Shown here: in pieces, positions 1-4,874 of the stretch
How positions within the stretch are numbered: position 1 is the first letter of the stretch
How the letters are laid out: every line of letters begins with the position of its first letter
Assembly (NCBI GenBank): GCA_007695205.1
Contig: REEF01000915.1
Span: 1 to 5,504 of the forward strand
Direction of reading: 5' to 3'
Length of the DNA: 5,504 nucleotides
Source: Planctomycetaceae bacterium
GTDB lineage: Bacteria > Planctomycetota > Planctomycetia > Pirellulales > Pirellulaceae
The notes under the pieces: model-generated
The model's database searches: none
What the model saw: only the letters and a program-made list of their open reading frames with translations
What the model was told of the DNA's origin: nothing
Translations under genes and position numbers: made by a program

Positions 1-91
1 GAAGAAAGCCCCCGGGCTCTCGAAGTTCAGCGTCTCGCCCTGGTAGCGGTCGGCCGCTACACCGGGTGCGGCAGACGCTCCTGGCGGCGAC
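1..91. other. Unassigned left-edge segment
   Basis: No gene can be assigned to these bases. On the minus strand one frame is open from a TAA near position 104 to the left edge and reads ...AADRYQGETLNFESPGAFF. That has a protein-like composition and faintly recalls the Y-x-G-x-x-x-x-F-x-S-P pattern of YHS domains. The frame contains no ATG, GTG or TTG, so it would have to be a 5'-truncated remnant or a gene with an unusual start. The region follows the stop codon of the hydrolase directly. I regard it as undetermined. Confidence 0.2.
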
Positions 92-1009
92 TCACGGGAT
101 TACCCTGCGACGAAAGCCCGGTGAGCCGCAGCGGTAAGCCAAAGATTGTGTCGCCCGCAAGTCGCATGGTCCAGAGTGCTCGGCGATCCGTGTTGAAAAG
201 GACCGCTGCCGCGAAGGCTCGCCAGCCGGCGGCAATGCGAATGCCTCCTTCAGGGCCTGTGTCGCACGTGCCTGAAACTCAGCGCGCCGCTCGTCCGTCG
301 AACGACCGCAAACGAGTTCGGCCAGCCAACTGGTGGGCCACTCGGCATCCACATGGACTGCCCCAGCGACTTTGAAATGCTCGTGCCGAGGCAAGGCGGA
401 AATCATGTCGCGAGCGTTGCCGTGGGCGTTACAGGCCGAAGGCTCGGCGGTGAGTACGACGGCACGGGACTGGACCATGGTCGCCGCCTTCACGCCAAGG
501 CCATCTCGGTCGACCGGATCGAGTCCAACCCATATGGCCAGGCCTGGAGAGTGGGCCGCCGACAACAGACTGGACAATCCACCGGCCGAGAACCCCAGCA
601 GCCCAACCCGGGCCGGGTCGATGTGCTCCCTCCAGGATTCATCGTCCAGCAAGTAGGCGCGCAGTTCCGATAGGAAACGGCCGTTGCGGGCGTGGTCCGA
701 CCGGGTCGGCAGATCGGGCACCACGGCCACGAATCCCTCCTGAGCCAGGTGCTGGCCCCAGCCCGACATGTTATGGCGGCACCGCGAGAACCCGTGCGCG
801 ACGATGACCATCGGTGCCTGTGTCGCGGCACTCGGCCAGTACACGTCCACGCCGGTGGTGCCTGCCGGGAGTTGCACGCGAAGAGTTTCGCGAGTCACCT
901 TGGTGGCGGCGGAGGGATTTGGGTGTGCGCAGGAAACAACAAATACCGCGAGGACCGCCATAACAATAGCCGAGGTAATGTCTGCATGCTGCTTACGCCT
1001 CACACCCAT
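92..1009 (-). CDS. Lipoprotein alpha/beta hydrolase (dienelactone hydrolase / chlorophyllase-like)
   Basis: This is probably a lipid-anchored serine hydrolase acting on an unknown ester or lactone in the periplasm. The ATG at 1009 is preferred, giving 305 residues. It places a basic N-terminus (MGVRRK), a hydrophobic stretch and a lipobox (VVS-C, Cys27) in the right order. The same frame is open to an ATG at 1141, but that would bury the signal peptide behind 44 residues that overlap a gene remnant. In the mature part I see the oxyanion-type HGFS (about residue 72), the nucleophile elbow GFSAGG (Ser141), a likely acid Asp164 in GLDPVD and a likely His219 in GAVHVDAEW, so a complete triad. After about residue 263 the roughly 40-residue tail is Arg/Ser-rich and unlike the rest of the fold, and may come from a late frameshift. 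No clear Shine-Dalgarno precedes 1009. The fold is fairly sure; the substrate is unknown. Confidence 0.8.
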   Translation of the reverse strand: MGVRRKQHADITSAIVMAVLAVFVVSCAHPNPSAATKVTRETLRVQLPAGTTGVDVYWPSAATQAPMVIVAHGFSRCRHNMSGWGQHLAQEGFVAVVPDLPTRSDHARNGRFLSELRAYLLDDESWREHIDPARVGLLGFSAGGLSSLLSAAHSPGLAIWVGLDPVDRDGLGVKAATMVQSRAVVLTAEPSACNAHGNARDMISALPRHEHFKVAGAVHVDAEWPTSWLAELVCGRSTDERRAEFQARATQALKEAFALPPAGEPSRQRSFSTRIAEHSGPCDLRATQSLAYRCGSPGFRRRVIP

Positions 1010-1025
1010 TTTTATGGTGCGGATA

Positions 1026-1319
1026 TCAAGTGTTCCATGCCCAATGCGCCCACCGGCGCGGCTTGACCGCGTCCGGTGCGGCGCGTGGTTCGGCGCGGTG
1101 GGCGAGCCGAGCTTCAAGAGCACGAACAGGGTCGGCATCACCAGGCAAGCCTGATACCGAGCCCAGTAGCGTTAGGACGGTCCCTCGAAGCCGAAACGCT
1201 TCGGCCGAAAGGTAGCCCCCGGTCCCGGCTGTGCGGACGACCACGATAATGTCTGGCAATCCATCCCGATCCAGGCTGCGCCCGGACGGGGCTCGACCGG
1301 GTAACCGCGGTGCCTCTGG
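1026..1319 (-). pseudogene. C-terminal remnant of a PliI-like lysozyme-inhibitor domain
   Basis: This fills the roughly 310-base gap between the barrel gene and the hydrolase. The frame immediately after the barrel stop codon reads a typical ...LDRDGLPDIIVVVRTAG segment at about 1210-1274, then GTGGYLSAEAF, and ends around SGLPGDADPVRALEARL near 1101. From memory this pattern (D-x-D-G-x-P-D/E, R-S/T-A-G-S/T-G-x-Y, then a strand and DADPV) is the C-terminal half of PliI-type periplasmic inhibitors of invertebrate-type lysozyme and their relatives. The N-terminal half and signal peptide are absent: upstream lies only a short Pro/Arg-rich stretch and the TAG of the barrel gene. The only internal start is a TTG at 1259 without a ribosome site. 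Residues after about position 1101 look degenerate down to the stop at 1026. I call it a 5'-truncated pseudogene; family assignment is moderately sure. Confidence 0.55.
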
Positions 1320-2147
1320 CTACCACTGGAACGTCAAGCCCACAAACAGTCCGCTGAAATTGATACTCTTGATCTTCGCGTCCGACTTCAGATCGTAGTC
1401 GAGGTATCGCCAACCGAGCGTCGTCGTGCCCCAGTCGAACGAATAACCGACGGCCGCCAGCGCCTGCCAGGTGAGTTCTGACTCCCCCGTTCCCACATCC
1501 ACGTAGTACGGCAGAACCCAGCGGCGGTCGGCGCTCAGCGTCGCGACCCCTTTCAGGCCGACGATGGCGTCCCAGTTCGTCACGTCGACTTCGGCGCGGC
1601 CGCCGCGGCCCGGCAGTTCGAGCGAGCCGATGTCGCCGTTGAAGGACCAGTCCAGGGTCTGGCTCATGTCGATCATGCGCGTACCGAACAGCGCTTGGGT
1701 CGTGTTTTGCGGAGTGCTGCCGAGCACGTAGCTGCCGGCCAGCGTCCAAATCCATGTTTTGATATCCAGACTCGCATTCCCGTCGACCCCGGCCGGCAAC
1801 CCGCCCTGACCGACCCTGAAATCACGCGAGTTCGACTTGGAACCGCCCAGGTCGGTGTAAACCAAGTCCGTGAAGACGCCCCACGGTCCCTTGCGCGCCT
1901 CGAGAGCGCCCATGAAGGTGAACTTGAGGGCATCAAGGACGTCGTCAGCATCCACCTCAATCGAGGGGCTGCCTGCCCCGCTGGGGAATCGCGTGGTTCC
2001 GTCGATGCTCGGAAACCAGCCGTAAAGGGAGGCGCTCCACCGCCATCCATCATCCGCGTCCCGCGCCTGCGCCGCGAAAGACATCATCCCGATGACGCCC
2101 ACGCACAACGCCATTGCCCTGCAAACGACTTTTCGATTGGCTCTCAT
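1320..2147 (-). CDS. Outer-membrane beta-barrel protein, conserved, function unknown
   Basis: The 275-residue product has a signal peptide (basic MRANRK, hydrophobic core, AQA cleavage site after residue 28). Alternating aromatic and polar strands follow: WRWSASLYGWFPSIDG (36-50), FTFMGALEARKGPWGVFTDLVYTDLGG (76-102), IKTWIWTLAGSYVLG (129-143), LPYYVDVGTG (212-221), LTWQALAAVGYSFDWG (225-240) and TTLGWRYLDYDL (242-253). It ends in LTFQW, and a C-terminal aromatic is the usual outer-membrane barrel signature. Acidic and Gly-rich segments such as IEVDADDVLDALK may be loops or turns. I recognise this as a recurring conserved hypothetical outer-membrane protein of proteobacteria, with no defined substrate. 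The start is supported by GAGG six bases upstream (2154-2157) and by an ATGA overlap with the preceding remnant's stop. It is probably the last intact gene of the envelope unit; no terminator hairpin with a T run follows it. Confidence 0.85.
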   Translation of the reverse strand: MRANRKVVCRAMALCVGVIGMMSFAAQARDADDGWRWSASLYGWFPSIDGTTRFPSGAGSPSIEVDADDVLDALKFTFMGALEARKGPWGVFTDLVYTDLGGSKSNSRDFRVGQGGLPAGVDGNASLDIKTWIWTLAGSYVLGSTPQNTTQALFGTRMIDMSQTLDWSFNGDIGSLELPGRGGRAEVDVTNWDAIVGLKGVATLSADRRWVLPYYVDVGTGESELTWQALAAVGYSFDWGTTTLGWRYLDYDLKSDAKIKSINFSGLFVGLTFQW

Positions 2148-2326
2148 CTTAAACCTCGCTCAAACTGGCGATCATCCGCCCGCGCCTTCGGCCGGGGCTG
2201 ATACAAGCGCACCGTGTGGTTCCAGCCTTCCGTGATGGAAAGAAAGTTTGGATCGCCGGGGTCGCCCCCGAAGTGAAGGGTGATGGCCGCCACCACCGGC
2301 GCGGCCAGGTCGATCCCGACAGGGCT
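2144..2326 (-). pseudogene. C-terminal remnant of a DUF1254/DUF1214 protein
   Basis: Between the small secreted gene and the barrel gene, one frame reads AAITLHFGGDPGDPNFLSIT and then EGWNHTVRLYQPRP (about 2189-2290). This matches, from memory, the closing motif of DUF1254/DUF1214 periplasmic proteins: strand, D-P-x-D-P-N-F-L, then G-W-N-x-x-V-R-L-Y-x-P-R-P. In intact relatives it is followed by a short end such as LDGSW; here that is replaced by a polar tail up to the stop at 2144. A complete protein of this family has several hundred residues, so more than 80 percent is missing. The frame can be extended to an ATG at 2356, but that lies inside the small gene and has no credible domain. The stop overlaps the barrel start as ATGA, so translation through the remnant could still couple to the barrel. 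I read it as the scar of a deletion. Confidence 0.65.
2154..2157 (-). promoter_or_regulatory. Shine-Dalgarno of the outer-membrane barrel gene
   Basis: GAGG on the minus strand lies six bases before the ATG at 2147. It supports that start and sits inside the last codons of the DUF1254 remnant. Confidence 0.5.
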
Positions 2327-2328
2327 GT

Positions 2329-2538
2329 CTAGCAGTTGTAAACGCCAGCGGCGCACCGGCGGACGGTTCGGCGCGTCGCGCCCGCGACGCTCACCGGGGT
2401 CAGCGGCCGGCCCACAACGGCATGCGCCTCCGAGACGAAACCGGGCAGACCCGGAATGAGCGATGTCCCGATCCCGAAGGCCGAGACGCCAATGAATGAT
2501 GCCAAGGCGATGCTACCCAGTCGTTTAAAGATTCTCAT
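2329..2538 (-). CDS. Small secreted protein with C-terminal Cys pair
   Basis: This encodes a 69-residue exported peptide of unknown function. Residues 1-40 form a long signal peptide (MRIFKR, then a hydrophobic stretch, then SEAHA with cleavage expected after Ala40). That leaves a mature peptide of only about 29 residues: GRPLTPVSVAG, a basic TRRTVRR stretch, and Cys62 and Cys69 in a CAAGVYNC ending that could form a disulfide. I recall similar short proteins with the GRPLTPVSVAG..RRT..R pattern next to DUF2092 genes, all uncharacterised. The ATG lies two bases after the DUF2092 stop codon. Its GGAGAG ribosome site (2544-2549) sits in the last codons of that gene, so the two are almost certainly co-transcribed and translationally coupled. 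It could be a periplasmic partner of the DUF2092 protein or of one of the barrels; this is inference. Confidence 0.8.
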   Translation of the reverse strand: MRIFKRLGSIALASFIGVSAFGIGTSLIPGLPGFVSEAHAVVGRPLTPVSVAGATRRTVRRCAAGVYNC

Positions 2539-2540
2539 CG

Positions 2541-3326
2541 TTACTCTCCGGTCGTGAAATGCTGTGGAAGATGGTGAACCTTCTCGCGCAGCTCCTCGAA
2601 CTCAATCTTGGTGGCGCCGGCGGGGCTCTCAAAACCAAAATTTCCTTTCGCACCGTCTCCAGTGCGCCAGTTGCGAACGTCGATGGTGTATTGCGGCGAA
2701 TGATCGACCTGCTTGGTGGTGATCACGTAGCGGCAGGGATAGGGGCGTTCGCCTTGGGCGATCCAGATCTGCCAGTCGACCTCCTTGGTACGAAAGGCCA
2801 GCCAGTCGCATTCGATCCCCCTGATGACGCCGCTTCCGAGGTCCTTGACGTCGACGACCTCTTCCATCAGGGCCTCATAAGGCTTCGAGGTCAGCAGATC
2901 GGCGGCCGGAAGCGGCCGGCCGTAGGTGTCGCGCAGCTCATCGATCAAGTGGTCGACGGTTCCCGGCACCTCGATCTGCGTATAGACGTTGGCGTTCCTG
3001 CCGAGCAGGGTGAACGTGGTACCGTCGAACACGGTCTCCACATCGACGAAGCCCCCGGTGCGAGTGGCCCGGATGCGGTTCGGCCGGTTCAACGTGACCG
3101 TGCCCGAACTTGCAAGACCCAGCTTCTGGCCATCTTTGGTTACCACCTCGTAGGTAGCGTCATAGTCGAACGCGATCGCCTGCTGCGCCGCAAGATAGTC
3201 GGACATCCCTTTCAACAACGCCTTGGCTTCGTTTTCGCCCGCCCGCACCTCGGGGACAGACGCGATGGCCACCAAGGCCAGCGCCGCGATGGCAAAGTGG
3301 TAGGGCCGGAATGATCGTATGTGCAT
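2541..3326 (-). CDS. DUF2092 family periplasmic protein
   Basis: This 261-residue protein has an N-terminal signal peptide (MHIRSFRPYH, hydrophobic 11-24, cleavage near VRA-G at 29/30). The mature part matches what I know of the DUF2092 family of predicted periplasmic proteins: LLKGMSDYLAAQ (38-49), FDYDATYEVVTKDGQKLGLASSG (53-75), VTLNRPNRIRATR (77-89), the FDGTTFTLLG strand pair (100-109), YTQIEVPGTVDHLIDELRDTYGRPLPAADLL (115-145), then IRGIECDWLAFRTKEVDWQIWIAQG (168-192) and PYPCRYVIT (195-203). Cys173 and Cys198 may be paired. The outline recalls LolA/LppX-like open barrels that hold a hydrophobic ligand, but a ligand is not known and this is an inference. The length is normal for the family and the gene looks intact. 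The start has GGAGAG four bases upstream (3331-3336). It is followed after two bases by the small Cys-pair gene. Confidence 0.9.
   Translation of the reverse strand: MHIRSFRPYHFAIAALALVAIASVPEVRAGENEAKALLKGMSDYLAAQQAIAFDYDATYEVVTKDGQKLGLASSGTVTLNRPNRIRATRTGGFVDVETVFDGTTFTLLGRNANVYTQIEVPGTVDHLIDELRDTYGRPLPAADLLTSKPYEALMEEVVDVKDLGSGVIRGIECDWLAFRTKEVDWQIWIAQGERPYPCRYVITTKQVDHSPQYTIDVRNWRTGDGAKGNFGFESPAGATKIEFEELREKVHHLPQHFTTGE
2544..2549 (-). promoter_or_regulatory. Shine-Dalgarno of the small secreted gene, inside the DUF2092 3' end
   Basis: GGAGAG forms the codons for the last Gly-Glu of the DUF2092 protein and stands five bases before the ATG at 2538. The same hexamer precedes the DUF2092 gene, so both starts are served by an identical ribosome site. 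Confidence 0.65.
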
Positions 3327-3330
3327 GTTG

Positions 3331-3336
3331 CTCTCC
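3331..3336 (-). promoter_or_regulatory. Shine-Dalgarno of the DUF2092 gene
   Basis: GGAGAG lies four bases before the ATG at 3326. It fixes the start just ahead of the signal peptide. Confidence 0.65.
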
Positions 3337-3372
3337 GTGGGGTTGACCTTGGTTTCTCGCTAGTGGGAACTG

Positions 3373-3492
3373 CTACAGGTTCGTCGGGTGAAATATCTCC
3401 AGGTCGGCGTGCGGGGTCTGGAACGCGAGGTGGTCACAGCGCACACCCTCGATCACCGCCTTGCCGACCACGAAGCTGACGGTAACGTCGTC
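3373..3492 (-). pseudogene. Remnant of a second DUF2092 gene
   Basis: The 169 bases between the transporter-like gene and the intact DUF2092 gene are not plain spacer. One minus-strand frame of 39 codons, ending at TAG 3373-3375, reads VGKAVIEGVRCDHLAFQTPH and continues ADLEIF. Aligned without gaps to residues 167-188 of the intact neighbour (VIRGIECDWLAFRTKEVDWQ and on), 11 of 22 positions are identical, including the Cys-Asp and Leu-Ala-Phe cores. It is therefore a divergent DUF2092 paralogue, not a recent copy. The N-terminal two thirds and the conserved PYPCRYVIT region after it are both absent, and no start codon or ribosome site precedes it. The frame is continuous with that of the transporter gene beyond its TAA, probably by chance. 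I read it as what is left of a tandem paralogue after deletion. Confidence 0.7.
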
Positions 3493-3495
3493 TTT

Positions 3496-4329
3496 TTACT
3501 TGGGGAACAGGAACGTCAACTGTGCCCTGATCCCCCAACCCTCGGGGCCGTTATCCGGCGCGTCCACCCAGTACTTCGCGCCCACCGAGACCTGCAGAAT
3601 CTGCGGTCCAACCTTCAGCAACTGGCTAACCGTGGCATTCGCCGGGACCGACCAGCTCCTGGTTTCCCAGTCGTACGTCGACTCAGTGCTGATCCCGAAG
3701 GTCGTCTTGGTTGGGGTGATGTAGCTCAGGAACGGCTGCACGAAGGTAGCGTTCACGTCGGCCCGATCGCTGTCCCCGGCCACCGACCAGATGTGATTGC
3801 CCAGCGCGCCCACGGTCCAGGGGCCGGTCTGCTTCAACGCGACCGCCGTAGGCCCGAGTCCCCACTTCTCCCCGCCCAGCGCATCATCCGTGGCCGTTGG
3901 CAGCAAAAACACCGGTCCCGCACCCCAGATCCAGCCGTTTGAGGTCGGCGCCTTGGGCGAGAAGAACAAGCTCGCGACCGCATCGCCGAGACCCGACTCA
4001 CCCTGTCCCCTCACGGGGATGTCGTTCTGGTCAACCAGCGGCAGAATGACCCGCGTGATCAGGTTCCAGTCATCGTTCAGGGAGGCGGGAATGACCGGCT
4101 GGATGTTCAGCCTGCTGATGGAGCCGTCGTCTTCGGGTCCGAAATTCTGGTCATAGTTGTACTGCAGCGGCACGCTGATCAAGGCCGCGATCGGATTGGC
4201 GAGTTTCTTTGCCAGTTCGGCGGCGTCTGCCTCTGCCTCATCCGCATGACCCGGCGTCGTCGAGGCCGCGAACATGATTGCCACGGTCGCGCATGCTGTC
4301 AGGTGCCGTGGTAGTCGTGTTTGTTTCAT
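3496..4329 (-). CDS. Transporter-like outer-membrane barrel (MetA-pathway of phenol degradation type)
   Basis: This 277-residue protein has a signal peptide (MKQTRLPRHL, hydrophobic 11-22, cleavage after GHA at residue 29). A short acidic helix (EAEADAAELAKKLANPIAAL) leads into a barrel-type sequence: ISVPLQYNYDQNFG (51-64), LNIQPVIPASLNDDWNLITRVILPLV (74-99), GLGDAVASLFFSPK (113-126), WIWGAGPVFLLPTATDD (133-149), EKWGLGPTAVALKQ (154-167), ALGNHIWSVAGDSDRADVNATFVQPFLSY (175-203), STESTYDWET (214-223) and a closing LTFLFPK. This is the recurrent pattern of proteins labelled transporter, MetA-pathway of phenol degradation, or, wrongly, neuromedin U. They are thought to be outer-membrane channels for hydrophobic compounds, though few have been tested. 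GGAGG (4337-4341) lies seven bases before the ATG. A 7-codon mini-ORF overlaps the start. The upstream SpoIIAA-like gene ends 49 bases away, suggesting one operon. Confidence 0.85.
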   Translation of the reverse strand: MKQTRLPRHLTACATVAIMFAASTTPGHADEAEADAAELAKKLANPIAALISVPLQYNYDQNFGPEDDGSISRLNIQPVIPASLNDDWNLITRVILPLVDQNDIPVRGQGESGLGDAVASLFFSPKAPTSNGWIWGAGPVFLLPTATDDALGGEKWGLGPTAVALKQTGPWTVGALGNHIWSVAGDSDRADVNATFVQPFLSYITPTKTTFGISTESTYDWETRSWSVPANATVSQLLKVGPQILQVSVGAKYWVDAPDNGPEGWGIRAQLTFLFPK

Positions 4330-4349
4330 GACTCTGCCTCCACTTTCAT
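4326..4349 (-). CDS. Possible 7-codon leader ORF (MKVEAES)
   Basis: An ATG at 4349 opens seven codons, MKVEAES, and stops at a TGA that overlaps the transporter start as ATGA. It has its own strong purine-rich ribosome site, AAGGAAGG (4356-4363), six bases upstream. The GGAGG of the transporter gene lies inside the mini-ORF. The arrangement fits a coupling leader that loads ribosomes onto the next gene, but a chance ORF of this length cannot be excluded. Confidence 0.3.
   Translation of the reverse strand: MKVEAES
4337..4341 (-). promoter_or_regulatory. Shine-Dalgarno of the transporter-like gene
   Basis: GGAGG stands seven bases before the ATG at 4329, the strongest ribosome site in the window. 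It is located within the mini-ORF MKVEAES. Confidence 0.7.
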
Positions 4350-4378
4350 TATTAACCTTCCTTCTGTGATTCCTTCAG

Positions 4379-4744
4379 TTATTCGTTTTCGACCCACGCC
4401 GTTGCCTGGGCAATTTCCGTTGGCGTGAAATATTCGATTGGAAATCGGCGCAGCCCCTTTCCCGTGAACGTGATTGCAAGATCCTCCCAGTTCTTGTCGC
4501 CCACGATCGCCATCTTCCGGATCAACGGATCCATGGCGAATTGCTGTTCCAGATCATCACCCCAGCGACTGCTTTTATCCCAACCCTCGAACGCTGTGGC
4601 GACGACCAGCACCCCTATCTTTTCCTGTTTGCCGACCTTCTCCGCCATGGATCGCTGCAGCTCGGCAAGCTCCGATTGTTTGAGCCTGCCGCTCAACATG
4701 ATCACCAGCACGTTGTTATGTGTTCCAATGATTTCAATACTCAT
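4379..4744 (-). CDS. SpoIIAA-like (STAS-related) domain protein
   Basis: This is a 121-residue cytosolic protein without signal peptide or membrane segment. The order of elements fits the SpoIIAA-like family (PF11964 type): N-terminal strand VLVIMLSGRLKQSEL (12-26), helix AELQRSMAEKVG, core strand IGVLVVATAFEGW (43-55), helix WGDDLEQQFAMDPLIRKMAIVGDKNWEDLA (61-90), then FTGKGLRRFPIEYFTPTEIAQATAWV (93-118). The VGDKxWEDLA and YF-x-P-x-E-hxxAxxW motifs are especially typical. Relatives occur widely in proteobacteria; they share the fold of anti-sigma factor antagonists but generally lack a known kinase partner, and none is visible here. It precedes the exported genes on the same strand by 49 bases, so it may be a regulatory or accessory member of the unit. 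The start has only a weak site (GAAAGA, eight bases upstream). Confidence 0.85.
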   Translation of the reverse strand: MSIEIIGTHNNVLVIMLSGRLKQSELAELQRSMAEKVGKQEKIGVLVVATAFEGWDKSSRWGDDLEQQFAMDPLIRKMAIVGDKNWEDLAITFTGKGLRRFPIEYFTPTEIAQATAWVENE

Positions 4745-4748
4745 TTGC

Positions 4749-4853
4749 TTAATCTTTCTTCACTTGACAGCGATCAGCGGGGGATTCTTCCATAAAAACG
4801 GGCGTGAATACGACTGAGGCCAAAGCGACCATTATGTTGGCTCTTGTTTTCAT
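4749..4853 (-). CDS. Short 34-residue ORF resembling an orphan signal peptide
   Basis: In the 130-base gap between the phosphatase and the SpoIIAA-like gene, an ATG at 4853 opens a 34-codon ORF. It begins MKTRANIMVALASVVFTPVF and ends with a polar ...ADRCQVKKD tail. The basic N-terminus followed by about 14 hydrophobic residues and small residues is what the first codons of an exported-protein gene look like. There is no mature domain behind it. No good Shine-Dalgarno precedes the ATG; an in-frame ATG at 4871 would add six residues. The stop is four bases before the SpoIIAA-like start. It is either the 5' stump of a deleted exported gene, a small membrane peptide, or chance. Confidence 0.35.
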   Translation of the reverse strand: MKTRANIMVALASVVFTPVFMEESPADRCQVKKD

Positions 4854-4874
4854 AATGTGGATGGGATTCATGGA

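Noticed and set aside
1010..1141. 44-residue N-terminal extension of the hydrolase from the ATG at 1141
   Set aside because: It would place the lipobox 70 residues in, and the same bases encode part of the PliI-like remnant in another frame.
1186..1209. Inverted repeat CGAAGC/GCTTCG with an overlapping TTCGGCCGAA palindrome, terminator-like
   Set aside because: No T run follows on either strand and the arms are codons of the PliI-like remnant (SAEAFRLR).
2559..3314. Long plus-strand open frame of 251 codons opposite DUF2092
   Set aside because: It mirrors the intact DUF2092 gene, has no family features, and is expected from GC-rich codon bias.
3373..3498. Stop-codon readthrough joining the transporter to the in-frame DUF2092 remnant
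   Set aside because: The shared frame has a one-in-three chance, the barrel already ends in a typical closing strand, and the remnant lacks most of its domain.
3388..3942. Plus-strand open frame of 184 codons opposite the transporter-like gene
   Set aside because: Arg/Pro/His-rich shadow of the minus-strand barrel gene with no motif or ribosome site.
4764..4769. Perfect TTGACA -35 box on the plus strand
   Set aside because: There is no fitting -10 at 16-18 bases and no plus-strand gene downstream; it lies in minus-strand coding or leader sequence.
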